Assembly: GCA_903813345.2 (NCBI GenBank)
Contig: CAIIXF020000006.1
Coordinates: 19,783,936 to 19,847,935 of the forward strand
Length of the DNA stretch: 64,000 nt
Direction: 5' to 3'
Source of the DNA: Owenia fusiformis
Lineage: Eukaryota > Annelida > Polychaeta > Sabellida > Oweniidae
Shown here: in pieces, positions 34,101-45,331 of the stretch
Numbering within the stretch: position 1 is the first letter of the stretch
How the letters are laid out: every line of letters begins with the position of its first letter
Notes under the pieces: model-generated
Told to the model about the DNA's origin: nothing
Seen by the model: the letters and a program-made list of their open reading frames with translations, nothing else
Databases searched by the model: none
Position numbers and translations under genes: made by a program

Positions 34101-36625
34101 TATGACTGTAAAAGTTATAGACCGCGTCGTAATCCATGATATAGCTACTACTCACAGGTACAGTCCATCTCCATTCGGTATAATCAAAAGAGCTACTAAT
34201 GAGCGTCTTATCATGTCATGTTACGTTAATTGGAGAGCCCCAAATATATGTCTTTAAGTGGACCTTTTAAATCACAAGAGAGATTAAGGATTTGTAGATG
34301 TTTTACTATTTTTTAGAATTCTAGGTTAATCAATGAAAACTCGTCCATCTTTTAGAATGGACATTTCATTCATACACAACATAAGATATTTCATATGACG
34401 TCATCATGAGAGATCAGAAAAAACTCGACCAAAAATTGAAGCCAAATTACACCCTCGTGTTGGTCATGTGATAAATACAAATGGGAACTCAATGAGACGG
34501 TTTCAGATATGTATAACTGATCTGGTGACCTATTTCGATTAAAATTGTTAACATTTGTGCGGAGAATGAATGTTTTTAAAAGAGAAATATTTACGAAATA
34601 AGAAAAATTGACGTGACAATCTCAAGTTGGAAAAAGTAAGATATATTATTTTCGGTACATAAATTCGAGATAGTTGACATAAGTAATAAATTAGGCCCGA
34701 CAACAATTCTTATGATTTATATCCCTGACATTGGAAATTGAATACGGAGCCAAGATAAGAGCCTGGAACTGTGGAAAGATTTCTTTATATTTGTAATTAA
34801 TTAATCAACGTTTGAAATCCCCCGATTAATCCTGACAGACTAATTCTTAGGTACAATTCCCATATATGTTCTGGAGTAGCAATAAAAGTGTTCCATTGTA
34901 CACTGTACCCTGAACCCCCCCTAATGGCACCCATAAGTCTAAAATGGATTGTGTATTCAAGAATGTGCTCGAATTCTAATTCGGATATTTATGAAAAATT
35001 GACGAATTGTAGGATTATTATTAACAAATGCCAAACATAAAAGACTTGGTCTGAAATGGGACTAACGATGTGTATACATTCTATAATTTCATGAGGATCG
35101 GGTTCCAAATAGAAAGCAAACAAGGTATTTTGTGGCAAAGTCTATCAAATCTCTGAATCTTTATCTTTATACTTTGCTCCGATACACCCAAGTAAAGCTT
35201 TTGATCCGTTGAGAGCTGACTCAAAACCTTACCCCGTTCACACGCAGGGCCCGTCCAGCCCTTCCTACACCTACACGTATCAGGCTTGAGGCAATCACCA
35301 TGGTTACTGCAATTCGATCTGCATATAGCTGAAATATCGATTAGTTTTTGATTTATTTCATTTCAGTTGTGGTTGAAAAATATTGAAGTTTTGTACGTTG
35401 TAAGAAGGGCTACACCAAAACGCAATATCAAATGAAGAGTGTTGCCATTATCTTTAAAAAAGTACATAGGTTTTCACCATTTCAACTTACGTTGCATGCA
35501 TGAACTCTCTCCCGCGTGCCGTTGCGTCCAACCAATGCAGCACACCTTGACCGTCTCTGTTCTCTGCTCATTAGAATACCCCTCTCTGTATGCTGTCGTG
35601 TACACAACCCTGGCAAGTAGTTACATAGTAGATGGAGGATACAGTAAATCCATTAAAGGATAACACTTTTGGAGCCCAGTATAGTAAGACTGTCCAAGTA
35701 TAGGGTGTTCATCTTTGAGAAATGAATTGAGAGTCAACAGGAAAGTATAAAAAAGGACAAGGCCAGTTTTAAAGTTAAATAAGGTGTTAATGTAAGAGCA
35801 ATAGGTTCAAATTAAGGGGTTTTGCCGTATGTTCAAATGTGTACAGTACAAGTGAAGGAGGGGGGGGGGGTATACATGTATGGCATAGCCTATTACCTAT
35901 ATGTATAATACTATGATGATACAGATGATGAACAGACGACAAAATGCGAAGATGAATGATAAACAATGACGATAAAGAATGATGAACAACAAATGGCCCA
36001 CAATGATGAACTACGACAAAATATGGAAAAATAAGAAAGCTATGGTGCTCGATACGATGAATATAAACTACTTCTAGATGACATTGAAAACAATTTAAAC
36101 GCGATGCGAGTCGACCAATATAAAATGCAGATGATGCTATGATGAATGAAAGACGATCAATTATTTGAATTGTAAAAATAAAAACAGAGACAACTTTATT
36201 TCCGTGTTGTTTACTATAAATGGGAACGGAAATGACCGACGACTTTAGAAAGTGTGTTCCTTAATAAACACTTAACCCAGTGTTAACCCTGCATCGGGTC
36301 TAATAAATTAAAACGATTATTCAGATGGATCTGCCAGTGCAGTATGTACCAGTTTCATATCAACATCTACACGAGTAAGGATATTCTATTTATTTAAATT
36401 TTAAGTTCCATGAAGAAGTATTTTCAACTGAACTGAAAAACTGAATTATAAAGAAAAGCAACTTGATGCAGCAACATTGGACACCCTGTATAGACTCACC
36501 TGAACGAGGTGCACAGTCTGTTACCCTCACACAGTCGCACGTGTTTTTTGTATATTGGTTTGCAGTATGTGACCATCTGTTTCCTTGGAGTGCTTATTAC
36601 TCTGTTCTGTACGCATACATGTCGT
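28124..36625 (-). CDS. EGFL7: EGFL7/EGFL8-like secreted EMI-EGF protein, seven exons, signal-peptide exon missing
   Basis: Exons on the minus strand, in gene order: 36500-36625 and 35491-35609 (EMI domain), 35233-35328 (EGF), 31679-31801 (Ca-binding EGF), 31204-31292, 29101-29341 (coiled coil), 28124-28143 (C-terminus and TAG at 28124-28126). All junctions are GT-AG and all phases agree. The EMI part runs RHVCVQNRV, then LCEGNRLCTSFR, then VYTTAYREGYS and VCCIGWTQRH. The EGF has CSNHGDC and CRCRKGWTGPACERD. The next has DVNECAHLRHGCQQKC and CVNIPGSYKCACQNGY, the DxNEC calcium signature. The coiled coil ends SLSEQISMLEERLEVC and the protein ends CTCNRR. This order and the SLSEQIS..LEE.L..C ending are the hallmark of vertebrate EGFL7, a secreted matrix-associated regulator of vessel growth and Notch signalling. 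The exon before 36625 must supply the signal peptide and two bases of the split codon; I could not find it. EGFL7 and EGFL8 cannot be separated here. Confidence 0.93.
29437..29935 (+). repeat. degenerate tandem repeat, about 117 bp period
   Basis: Four to five diverged units, each containing CAGATTTGAACTTCTGAGAA, GATGATTTTGAAAAAAATT and GACCTTGAGAAGGTCATTGA-like blocks. It lies in an EGFL7 intron, just upstream (in gene direction) of the coiled-coil exon. The same blocks occur in the duplicated segment at 62930-63540. Confidence 0.75.
29975..30570 (+). repeat. dispersed repeat interrupted by a younger element
   Basis: The flanks TTGTTACAGACCCCAACCGC, CACAAAAATGGATACCATAA before 30051 and GTCACAGCTTTTTGGTGGTG after 30541 together match the uninterrupted copy at 11872-12000 (reverse) and the relative at 37737-37850. 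Confidence 0.7.
30052..30536. mobile_element. 485-bp inverted-repeat element nested in an older repeat
   Basis: Terminal inverted repeats of about 65 bp: 30052-30119 starts CACACTGGAATATCCCGACA and 30473-30536 ends (reverse complement) CACACCGGAAAGCCCTGACA. Both then run into GATACCGTTGTCA and ATGGCGGACATAACCGTCAC. Flanked by AATAT at 30047-30051 and 30537-30541. The interior is studded with ACCGTTGTC / GACAACGGT in both orientations, like subterminal transposase-binding repeats. No coding frame. The family is not assigned: a 5-bp duplication with CACAC termini fits no common superfamily cleanly. Confidence 0.85.
31741..32085 (-). repeat. 116-bp triplication including half of the Ca-binding EGF exon
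   Basis: Three direct copies start at 31741, 31857 and 31973. Each contains, in gene direction, the acceptor TGTTTCAG, about the first 61 bases of the EGFL7 exon (DVNECAHLRHGCQQ and on to IPG) and part of the upstream intron. Only the copy at 31741 continues into the full exon. The two extra copies are nearly identical to each other (both read QQTC where the functional copy reads QQKC). Confidence 0.93.
32803..33061. mobile_element. 259-bp inverted-repeat element in EGFL7 intron
   Basis: Ends TGAGCCAGGCCACAGGAAAA and (reverse complement) TGAGCCCGGCCATAGGAAAA, both followed by GGTCTTATCACA. Inverted repeats of about 37 bp, non-coding. No clear target duplication. Confidence 0.7.
35870..36160. 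repeat. GATGA-rich low-complexity stretch
   Basis: Irregular repetition of GATGAA, GATGAT and ACGACAAAAT motifs after a G10 run at about 35860, in the EGFL7 intron between the two EMI exons. Confidence 0.5.
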
Positions 36626-36764
36626 CTGAAATGCACACAATGAATTTTGCAATTGCTATTAATTCCCGAACTCGTCCAATAAGTTTTTGGAAAAAATCGA
36701 ACGTGCTCTTCTGACACGTTTTCCTCAATAAGCTGATGAAAGGTTGATGTAATGAAGTCAAATA

Positions 36765-36962
36765 TTAACCCAGGAAAGGAGGGGGCGCATACACCCCTAC
36801 CACAGTGACACGATGGTTCTTCCCGAACGCAAGGATGAACTTCATGTCATATGGAGGCTCACAAGCAGTTTGTCTAAGTGATTCATGCGCATTAATTTCT
36901 GACTCACCATAGCTTCCACCTGGTATAATGAATTCTGTGTGAACCGTGAAGCGTTGAGTTAA
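36765..36962 (-). other. unassigned open frame upstream of the first EMI exon
   Basis: 66 sense codons between TAA stops (the upstream TAA at 36963-36965 and the terminal TAA at 36765-36767), without an early ATG. It reads through TEFIIPGGSYGESEINAHES, LRQTACEPPYDMKF and VTVVGVYAPPPFLG, and is more GC-rich than its surroundings. The composition looks protein-like. I could not place it in a family, and it does not splice in phase to the EMI exon. It may be a decayed exon of another gene. Confidence 0.2.
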
Positions 36963-37736
36963 TTACTTATGTAACTTCTAAGAGTATTATCAACTTGAAA
37001 AACGAGCCTTCACAAAAAACAAAAAGAACAACACCAGTTTGGATCTAGGCACTTAGAATCTAATCTTTCGTTTGCCTCTTATTCTTACATCTGATTCATT
37101 GCGTAAACCTATATCGTGGCCCGAGAGCTCCTTGAGATTTCGGAATATTTCGTATCAGATCAAACGAAATGCATATACACCGTAATACACGGGGAAACAT
37201 CAATGTTGACACCTCACTCTACATTTTAACAAGAAACGGTTACACAAGGGCGTCATATTGTTATTGTATGTTTACGTTGTTTGAAAAAATCAGAATAACT
37301 AATGCTTGCAATGATACACGTTCCATCAAGGGGATTTCTTCACTTCTGGGTAACATGATTGTTGTATCGGGAACGTCTCACAAAAATCACGTCCCACTAT
37401 CGTTGAAGAATTATCAAATTATGTAAGAACCCATTAAGTATTTAGTGACATACAGGCCGTCCAACTCTCCCCCAATTTACGTATTTGTCACGCATTTGCT
37501 GATGGAATTGAAGTCACGACAGATTTTTTATTGTCAAGCAAAAATATATCAGGAAGAAAACATCAAAAAACGAACGCCTTAGAGTTCGTTCGGAATTTTC
37601 ACGCGAATTGCTTCGAATTTTCTTGTTTCTTGTAGCTAGCTTGTATCTGCTTCTGATAGTAAAACTGTCAAAATGTTGCTCTATGACAAAAATATTGTAA
37701 CAAAGCATTAACATGCAAAATATTACCACTTGCCAT

Positions 37737-37850
37737 TTGTTACAGACGCCAATCGCAAAAACAGCCGCCCACCGAACGCCAAACGCCGAACACCGTCCAC
37801 AAAAAGTTGGAGACTTTTATGTCAACACTTGTGTTGGTGACATAGAAACG
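37737..37850 (+). repeat. dispersed repeat, third copy
   Basis: GTTACAGACGCCAATCGC, ACCGAACGCCAAACGCCGAA and ACTTGTGTTGGTGACATA match the repeats at 11872-12000 (reverse) and 29975-30570. Diverged, non-coding. Confidence 0.55.
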
Positions 37851-38127
37851 TGCCAAATATGAACCCCCCACCATGAGGATCACACTCTTTTAATAGTCAA
37901 TTAATAAATTCAGAGTTACAAAATTACAAGATTTTCTGGAGCAAATATCTCATATAGATAGTTTATTGCAGTTATATCGGCTACTTTGCACATTGTTGAA
38001 CATAAAAGAAGCTTCAAAGAGCAGATTGAAGTATCGCCCACAATACTACAGCAAACTTTTCACGTGAGTAGTAAAGAAATATAGGATTCCAGACCACTTA
38101 GAGGTTTATTTCGTTAAGTGTACAAGC

Positions 38128-38350
38128 AATTTTTTTCATTTCATTTCATTTATTTATTTTCAAACATCTGGTGAAACATACAGATAAGGCGGATGACACC
38201 CTAATGGGCATATTATCCGCACAGAGAAGATGAACATGACAAGCAGTGTTGTGTAAATTATGTATCTCCAGCCTCGCACTCCCCACCTCCATCACCCCAC
38301 CCTTAAATGTTAAGAGGAGAATAACCCCATGATTCAGAGATGGCATACGT
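38128..38350 (-). mobile_element. possible retroposon 3' end with ATTT-type tail
   Basis: On the minus strand about 200 bp of higher-GC sequence ends in GAAAATAAATAAATGAAATG plus further ATGAA repeats, a tail pattern seen at the 3' ends of SINEs and some LINEs. No body similarity recognised. Confidence 0.3.
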
Positions 38351-38754
38351 CTATAATGTAAATCTATATTGAGAAGACATCATCGCTGGTTGGTCATATC
38401 GACAGACAATTCAATGTCGGTTTCAATATTTTCAAAAGACTCTTTGAACGATGATATGTTGATTTCTAAGTATTAATCAATATCATTGCTCGTTATTTCA
38501 CATCGACAAAGAAAGATGTTAGGAAGATGCTAACATCAATTAAAACATCACAGCGTTGTGTTATATTGGAAGACTAGCCGGTGATAATTCGAACAAAAGA
38601 AGGTGGTAAGCAAGAGACGTAATTATGTCAGTCATCTCTAAAGCTCCGGGGTTTCCCCTCCTCTAATATTAAAAACTGGTAATCAAAAACAAACTAAAAC
38701 AAATATAACGTACAAATCAAATTGTATTACTGACTTATTGAATATAATTTTAAC

Positions 38755-39470
38755 CAAGCACCAAACTAGGCAGGAGTCGCCTGCATATAATAATAAATAG
38801 GCAGAAAGCACGAATACCAGGCAGTGGTCGCCTGCATATTACAAATAGGCAGAAAGCACCAAACCGGACAGGAGTCACCTGCATACTAAAAATAGGCAGA
38901 AAGCATCAAACCAGGCAGAAGTCGTCTGTATATTATAAATAGGCAGAAAGCACCAATAGCAGGCAGTAGTCGCCTGCATATTATAAATAGGCATAAAGCA
39001 CCAAACCTGACAGGAGTCACCTGCATACTATGAATAAGCAGAAAGCATCAAACCAGGCAGAAGTCGAATGTATATTATAAATAGGCAGAAAGCACCAAAT
39101 CAGGCAGAAGTCGTCTGTATATTATAAATAGGCAGAGAGCACCAAACCAGGCAGTAGTCGCCTGAATATTATAAATAGGCAGAAAGCATCAAACCAGGCA
39201 GTGGTCGCCTGCATATTATAAATAGGCAGAAAGCACCAAACCGGACAGAAGTCGTATGTATATTATAAATAGGCAGAAAGCACCAAATCAGGCAGAAGTC
39301 GTCTGTATATTGTAAATAGGCAGAGAGCACAAAATCAGGCAGTAGTCGATAAATAGGCATAAAGCACCAAACCAGGCAGTAGTCGCCTGTATATTATAAA
39401 TAGGCAGAATTTACCAAATCAGGCAGGATCTAGAAGTCACCTGTATTATAAACATAATAAACAGATAGAA
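38755..39470 (+). repeat. minisatellite of about 50-58 bp units
   Basis: About 13 units, each with CCAGGCAGTAGTCGCCTG, CATATTATAAATAGGCAGAA and AGCACCAAA in order. The CAGGC...GCCTG part is self-complementary, so each unit could form a small hairpin. Sub-variants (GTCGTCTGTATAT, GTCACCTGCATACT) alternate. This is a eukaryotic minisatellite, not a CRISPR array. Confidence 0.9.
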
Positions 39471-42400
39471 ATGACCAAACCATGCAGGAAACATTAAAGT
39501 AATCGTGGAAAAAGTGCCCAAGTAGTGTAACTTGGGATATCATCAAAAAAGAGAATTAAGTGAAGCAAACATATATAAAATATGGCAAATTAGGTAACTG
39601 ACACGAACGTGTTTCGGTGTGGTTAAACCGCGAGGCAATTAAACTGCTATTTATCTGTGTTTTATCAGGGTGAGATTTGTAAATTACGTTATTCTGTGTA
39701 GACATAAGCAATGCACCTGTAGTAGCAGTTAAGACAAAACATATGGGACAAATGTTTAACTGATTTAAAACCATTCTACTGTCTTTACTGTCCTTTCTAG
39801 TCTGACACCTTTAGTTCGAATCTTAATATTTTCTGTTGGATTTCGTGAGAGTAGTAAAACGATGCATATCAATTATTTTAAACTAATACAGTTTGCTGTC
39901 AATAAGATATAGTTTCTACAAAAAAGCTGAAAAATGAAATGAAACCAGTGCTGCCATCTTTTATTCCGATTTTTCTCGGGCCAGACTTCATTGACTTCCA
40001 TATTAAGATCTTCGAAAAGGGACTTTATCAAAAAGTGTTGGTTGAATCTGTTTAAAACTTGATTGATATATCATGTGATGACCCTTTTAACATACTTATT
40101 GTGATTTATCATGAACATTTGGGTTGCAAAACTAATAAACCAAGTTTTTTGAGAATTTAAACATTGCATCAATGGAGATTTGGCGCAAGTTTTGTTAAAA
40201 AGTCATGGAAAATGATATAAATAACAGAACAGTATTAATCAAAGTTATTATTGTAGAAAACAGTTAACTGGATTCAAATTTGCCATTTAAAAGAAGGCAA
40301 AGTAAGTCATTAGAGGACTATTGTGCAAATCTCTTAAAATCTCACGAAAAACGAGATTTAGTGAGATTTCAAAAGCTTTATCGAAACTGTACTATTGTGT
40401 TCAGTGCCTTTATATGCGTGAACATCGTTAGTTTAATAGCAATTTGCAGGTAGATTTAAATAACACAAGTGCTTTTAGAAATAGATCCAAACTGATTCAA
40501 TATTTTACACCATGGAATTAATCATTTTCTGAATGAATACGTAGTCTTATATAAAATAACAGATTGCATCAAGTTCGTCCTGTTCAAACTATGGTCCTGG
40601 GACTATGGTGCCTCTTTAATTGATGAAAACCACGTAATACTGGATATACCATCGAACTAAATTGTTCTAAGGGTGTTTAGAAACATGAAAATGAGTGTAG
40701 TGGGTGAGTGTGCCACATTTACCCACGTCTAAAATATTATGATTAAATCAAGGCAAACTTATGCATTATATACCCTCAAACTATACAACTAAATACTTAA
40801 CGAAACCAACTGGATAAACTAGACTAAACATTTAAGATCGTGTGGTTCGTATTGAGAATTTTCTAGAAATGACACATAGCCTATTACTCTTGAAACGGAC
40901 CAACGCCAAGCAATGATTGAATCTAAACTGTTCTGGGAAGTCAAATAAACTGTAACAAATGGTTATATTTCGCCATTATAAATATATATGAATATGTTGA
41001 TAGGTTTTTGAATTTATAATTTTACAGAAATAAAATCAACATTGTTGCCGGGCAATTTTAGAAGCATTATTGGACCTCAGTATTCACAAAGGATACTCAT
41101 ATATATCAGCGTATGATAAAAAAACACTCAGCTACTACTCAATTATTAGCCCATGGGCAATATTTGAAACACAAAATACAAGTGATCTTTAATTGCTTCC
41201 TCAATTGAAGCATATCCTCTTTATATTCATTCTCCAAATCAGAGACCTGACTCCACAGACAACTGCGTCTGTTGGTGGCTCTCGGAAGTTAGATACAATA
41301 GCTTGATTTGGAGAATGGCTTATCTGGTCTTCCCCGTCTTCGCAGTCATAAAGGTTATGTGAGAACCCCTAAGGAAATATTTCAATGTTATGATCATGAT
41401 AACTACGAAAAACTGTGATAAGTAACCACTTAACGGCGAGCAATGCCAGGAGCCTAGTCTATGTAACATGGAACAGTTATAAAGAATCCATTATCTATTC
41501 TTCGTGGGATATCATACAGGTTCTCAGGGATATGAAGTTTATTCATCACATTTAGTTATCACACTCTCAAAGATCGTTTCCGACAGTGCGCAGACATTTT
41601 CATTAAAGGGTTGCCATCGTTCAAATGCTACCTGCATTTTCAGGCTATTTTTAAGTCAGAATTTAGGCTATTCTAATCATGAGACTTTCAATCTGTTGAA
41701 TTGTTTTGTTTAAAGTCCAGTCACTTTTCAAAGAATAAACATTTAGTTTTAGTTGTATGTTTAATAGGCATAAATCCATATTAGATGAAAAACTTAACTT
41801 TTTCTGAAAGAAGGAATTAATAAAGAATTTCCCAATCAGATATACCATTTAACGAATATAGATGATTAATTGCGCTTTCTTTTATTTGGACTCTCTCTTT
41901 ATTTCTATATGATAAGAAGACTTAATTCAGCCAAAGGGTCACATAACTACTCTTGGAGAATTCGCATCTACATTCCTTTTCGCGTTCCTGGTTCCTTTAC
42001 ATGATATATAAGCTGGTGACCAAATTCTAATGCGATAGACACGGTTACCAAATATATTGTTGAAACCCCCTTGATTCTTCAGTGCTGCAAGATCAAGGCG
42101 TGGTTAACTACTAACCTCTTAAGTGACATGCTACCTTTAATGATGGATGTATACATACTGTACTACCTTTAATCAAGAATGTATATTACATGCTACATGT
42201 TAATACCTTCGACTATGTACAAGAGAATTAATTGTTTAATTGTTTATTCACAATCAAATATTTCGGAGAATTGGATTATTGAAATCTTGCGCAATGCTTT
42301 CATTACCTGACATTTTAATCAGTAATGTTTATATACATGTTTATATATGCAATTACCGCACACGACTGACCCAAGCTAACCTGGATATTCGATCTTTTAC

Positions 42401-45079
42401 TTTGGGGTTAGCTAGGTTAAATAGAAAAAATAAAGGGATTGGTTACTTTTGCCAAAATAGAGACAATATAAAGAAAACAAGAAATAATGTCACTGTCTAG
42501 TTACGGACATTGGACACCATAACGATGTGCCATCTCCATGTAGAGGTTTATTTTTTGACTATGCAAATAAAGCTCAGTAAACACAGAAATCAAAACCATG
42601 AATTATATAACAAAGATGATATGGAACATTTTTGAATATTCCATCAGCAACTACAATAAGCTTTGTGTCAAGTATCTGTTTCTGTTATTCGCTCATTCGC
42701 TATTTAGTGAATCAAGAAAAGCACGGCGTTCCAGTTTTTGACATTTGAATTAAATATCCAGGGTAGATTTGCTCTAATCTCAATGGAAAAAATAAAACTA
42801 ATTTTTGAAACATGTTGCTTAACATGCAAAGTTTTTCCTATGACGTAATATTGGTACGTGTGACATTTTACATGTAAGCTTGCAGACAGACTGATGAAAT
42901 CACCAAATATGTCTATCATCAGTGGATTTTTATTCTTCTTCACCCAATGACGAATTCTAGACAGGAACCTAAACACTTTCGGCTAATTTGTTTTGTGGTC
43001 CATGAAAATCGAATCAAGATAAAAATAAGAGTACATCCAGACCTCTCGGTGATTTTTCCTTGAAAAAACATGTCAAGATGCACGGAAAACAAGCGAACAA
43101 TAAACATATACGGCATATACAGTTGTAAGTATTCAAAGGAGTCAATATTTCATTTCTTATAGGGCTATGATAGGCGTACTGACACTATCTAAGCCAACAT
43201 TGAAACAGTCTGAAAGGGTAGCTTAACCAAATACTATGTCACAGGTCGGAACATGTTTGGGCAAGCATTTTGAAAAGGATTTGATAAGCATTTTGAAAGG
43301 ATTGTCAGCTACTTATTTATCTTAAGGACTGCAGTTGGTCAACATTTTTGTGTAATCTTAATTTCTTTTTTTGTGTTTGACATTTGAAAGCTACTAAACA
43401 TATACTAGCAAAACAAATAGTCTAGTACTTATGGCGAATAAACCGCAATTGAAACGTTCATCTCTTACTATGTATAACTAATTTTAATACAAATAAACTG
43501 TAAAGGAGGAAATAAACATTTTTTAAATCATAGCATTTGTACTGTTTCACTTCTGCGTTGTAAATGATATTGGGTGGCCGGGGAGCTCTAATCAACCGCC
43601 AGCTCTGGAATCAAGCAGTGTCACGTGATTGGTACTAACATGTAGTAACGCTCATCAAGAGTCTTGGTGAGACCTGTGCAATTCTGAAGTAGGAACCACT
43701 TGTACTCATTCTCTTCGGTATTTCCTTACGTGCATGTTTCATCGGAAAATCGAAAAATTTAGAACAAATTCGACGTATCTTACGAAAAATGATATGCTGT
43801 CAATTCAGAAATTCCCCAATAATTTATATTTGGTCTTGGTTGTCGTGTATGATAAAATAGGATTATGAGCACCAACAATGATATATGGCCATATATGGCA
43901 CTAATTGAGATCTATATAATATGAAAAGTTACTGTAAATAAACATATCAAGAAACGTTGATCCTAATGGGGAAACTGTCATTTTCCACCTGTGTAAATCT
44001 TCAATTTCAACTATTATTATAGGAGCATGAAGTCAATCATGTGACGACATTGCTCGGTATATGATTTGCATGTTACAATAAATCTTTACTTTGATTTTAA
44101 ATGGGTCTCATATGCAAGAGAGCGACCACCGAAGTGCACAATTGCAATAGACACTGGTGAACACCCAAAGTTACACTGCCCTCAAAATATTTGGCGACGC
44201 CAACTTCCATATTACACCACGTATTACCGCCTGTTAGAAACTACTTCATACTTATTAAAGCGATTTAATTTTTTATAAATATCTCATCTAACGCAACTGC
44301 TGATAAACGTTGAAACATAAATTGGCTTTAACAGGTTACCCAGTAGGAAGATAAAGTTGCCAAATTTTTGAATGTGGTGTAACAAATCTTTGACTTTCGA
44401 CACATGCTAATCTGAACTGGATTCACAAGAATAAGATAGTCTTTCCAGTGCACAAAACACAAAGGTACAAGTATGTCTCATTTTCTGAAATTTGGATATC
44501 ACTTCACCAATACCAGTCAAGACTCAAGACCTCACTTTGTTTTAGTTAAAATTACAATTTGCCCCCGTCAATGTATGATCAAGGTGAAAAATGCCGGGGA
44601 ATGTGAGCTTTTTTGATAGAAGAACATAGAGGGTTGTTATATTCCAATGGCCCTACAGAGCCACTTTAGAATTATCTTAAACCGGCATGTTCTTGATTAG
44701 GATATGTTATACATTGTGCGCTAATAATAAGAATTACTATATTCGCTATATGCTATCATCTGAGCTTAGAAACAAGGCCGATGTCACCACTCGTGTGGTA
44801 ACAGAAACAAGGTCTGGATTTCACAATTCGTGGGAATCAAAGTAATTATTGGAGTGGGCAAAAAAATGTTATTCAACGACTGATGGAAAATATCAGTCTT
44901 CTATCAAATACATTGAAAGCCCATGATCAAGGTAAATAACTTTTTTTGTCCTATCTCTTCCAATCTCAAACTTTTATCCGATCGAGTTACAATTCTCTTC
45001 ATTTTCAAGCACAGAATGGACAAATAATGCAAATATCAACCTGATGTGCTCTTTTTTGCCCTGTGATAATTCATTTAAC
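39471..45079. other. gene-poor AT-rich region
   Basis: No exon, RNA gene or clear transposon recognised. A more GC-rich patch at 43560-43690 includes CACGTG and could be regulatory, for instance a promoter for the EGFL7 gene, whose first exon is missing; this is conjecture. Confidence 0.4.
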
Positions 45080-45331
45080 TTATATGTTGTCAAATCCCAA
45101 AATGCCAATGAAAGCCCATGGTAATACTGACAGAGCCATTCCAATATCGGTTGAAGAGAAAGATGCTATGACAGGGCCCACGAGGGAGGCTAGGCCCGAA
45201 AGAAACTGTGTTACGATGTTTTTGGCCAAAGAAGTCGAAGCTTTCGATTTCATGATATGCTTAGCTTGTCGGTTTAATTCAGAAGCTTTAAAAACTGAAG
45301 TATTACGACCGAATACGCGATTAGCAAGATT
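45080..45331 (-). other. hydrophobic open frame, possible exon
   Basis: An open frame of 83 codons ending in TAA at 45080-45082. It begins NLANRVFGRNTSVFK just after a stop and has a Met at its residue 27 (MKSKASTSLAKNIVTQ). Two hydrophobic stretches follow (FLSGLASLVGPVIASF and MALSVLPWAFIGILGF), enough for two membrane helices. GC content is higher than in the surrounding desert. No family recognised; the opposite strand is also open. Confidence 0.3.

Noticed and set aside
36500-36717. EGFL7 start at the ATG at 36717, reading directly into the EMI exon
   Set aside because: The predicted N-terminus (MSEEHVRFFPK) is not a signal peptide, and a good acceptor TGCATTTCAG lies exactly at the start of homology. 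An upstream exon is more likely.
36765-36962. Signal-peptide exon of the EGFL7-like gene
   Set aside because: No hydrophobic leader, no suitable ATG, and splicing from its strong donor to the EMI exon is out of phase or makes a stop.
38755-39470. CRISPR-like spaced repeats
   Set aside because: Units are directly adjacent, with diverged rather than unique spacers, in an intron-containing animal genome. It is a minisatellite.
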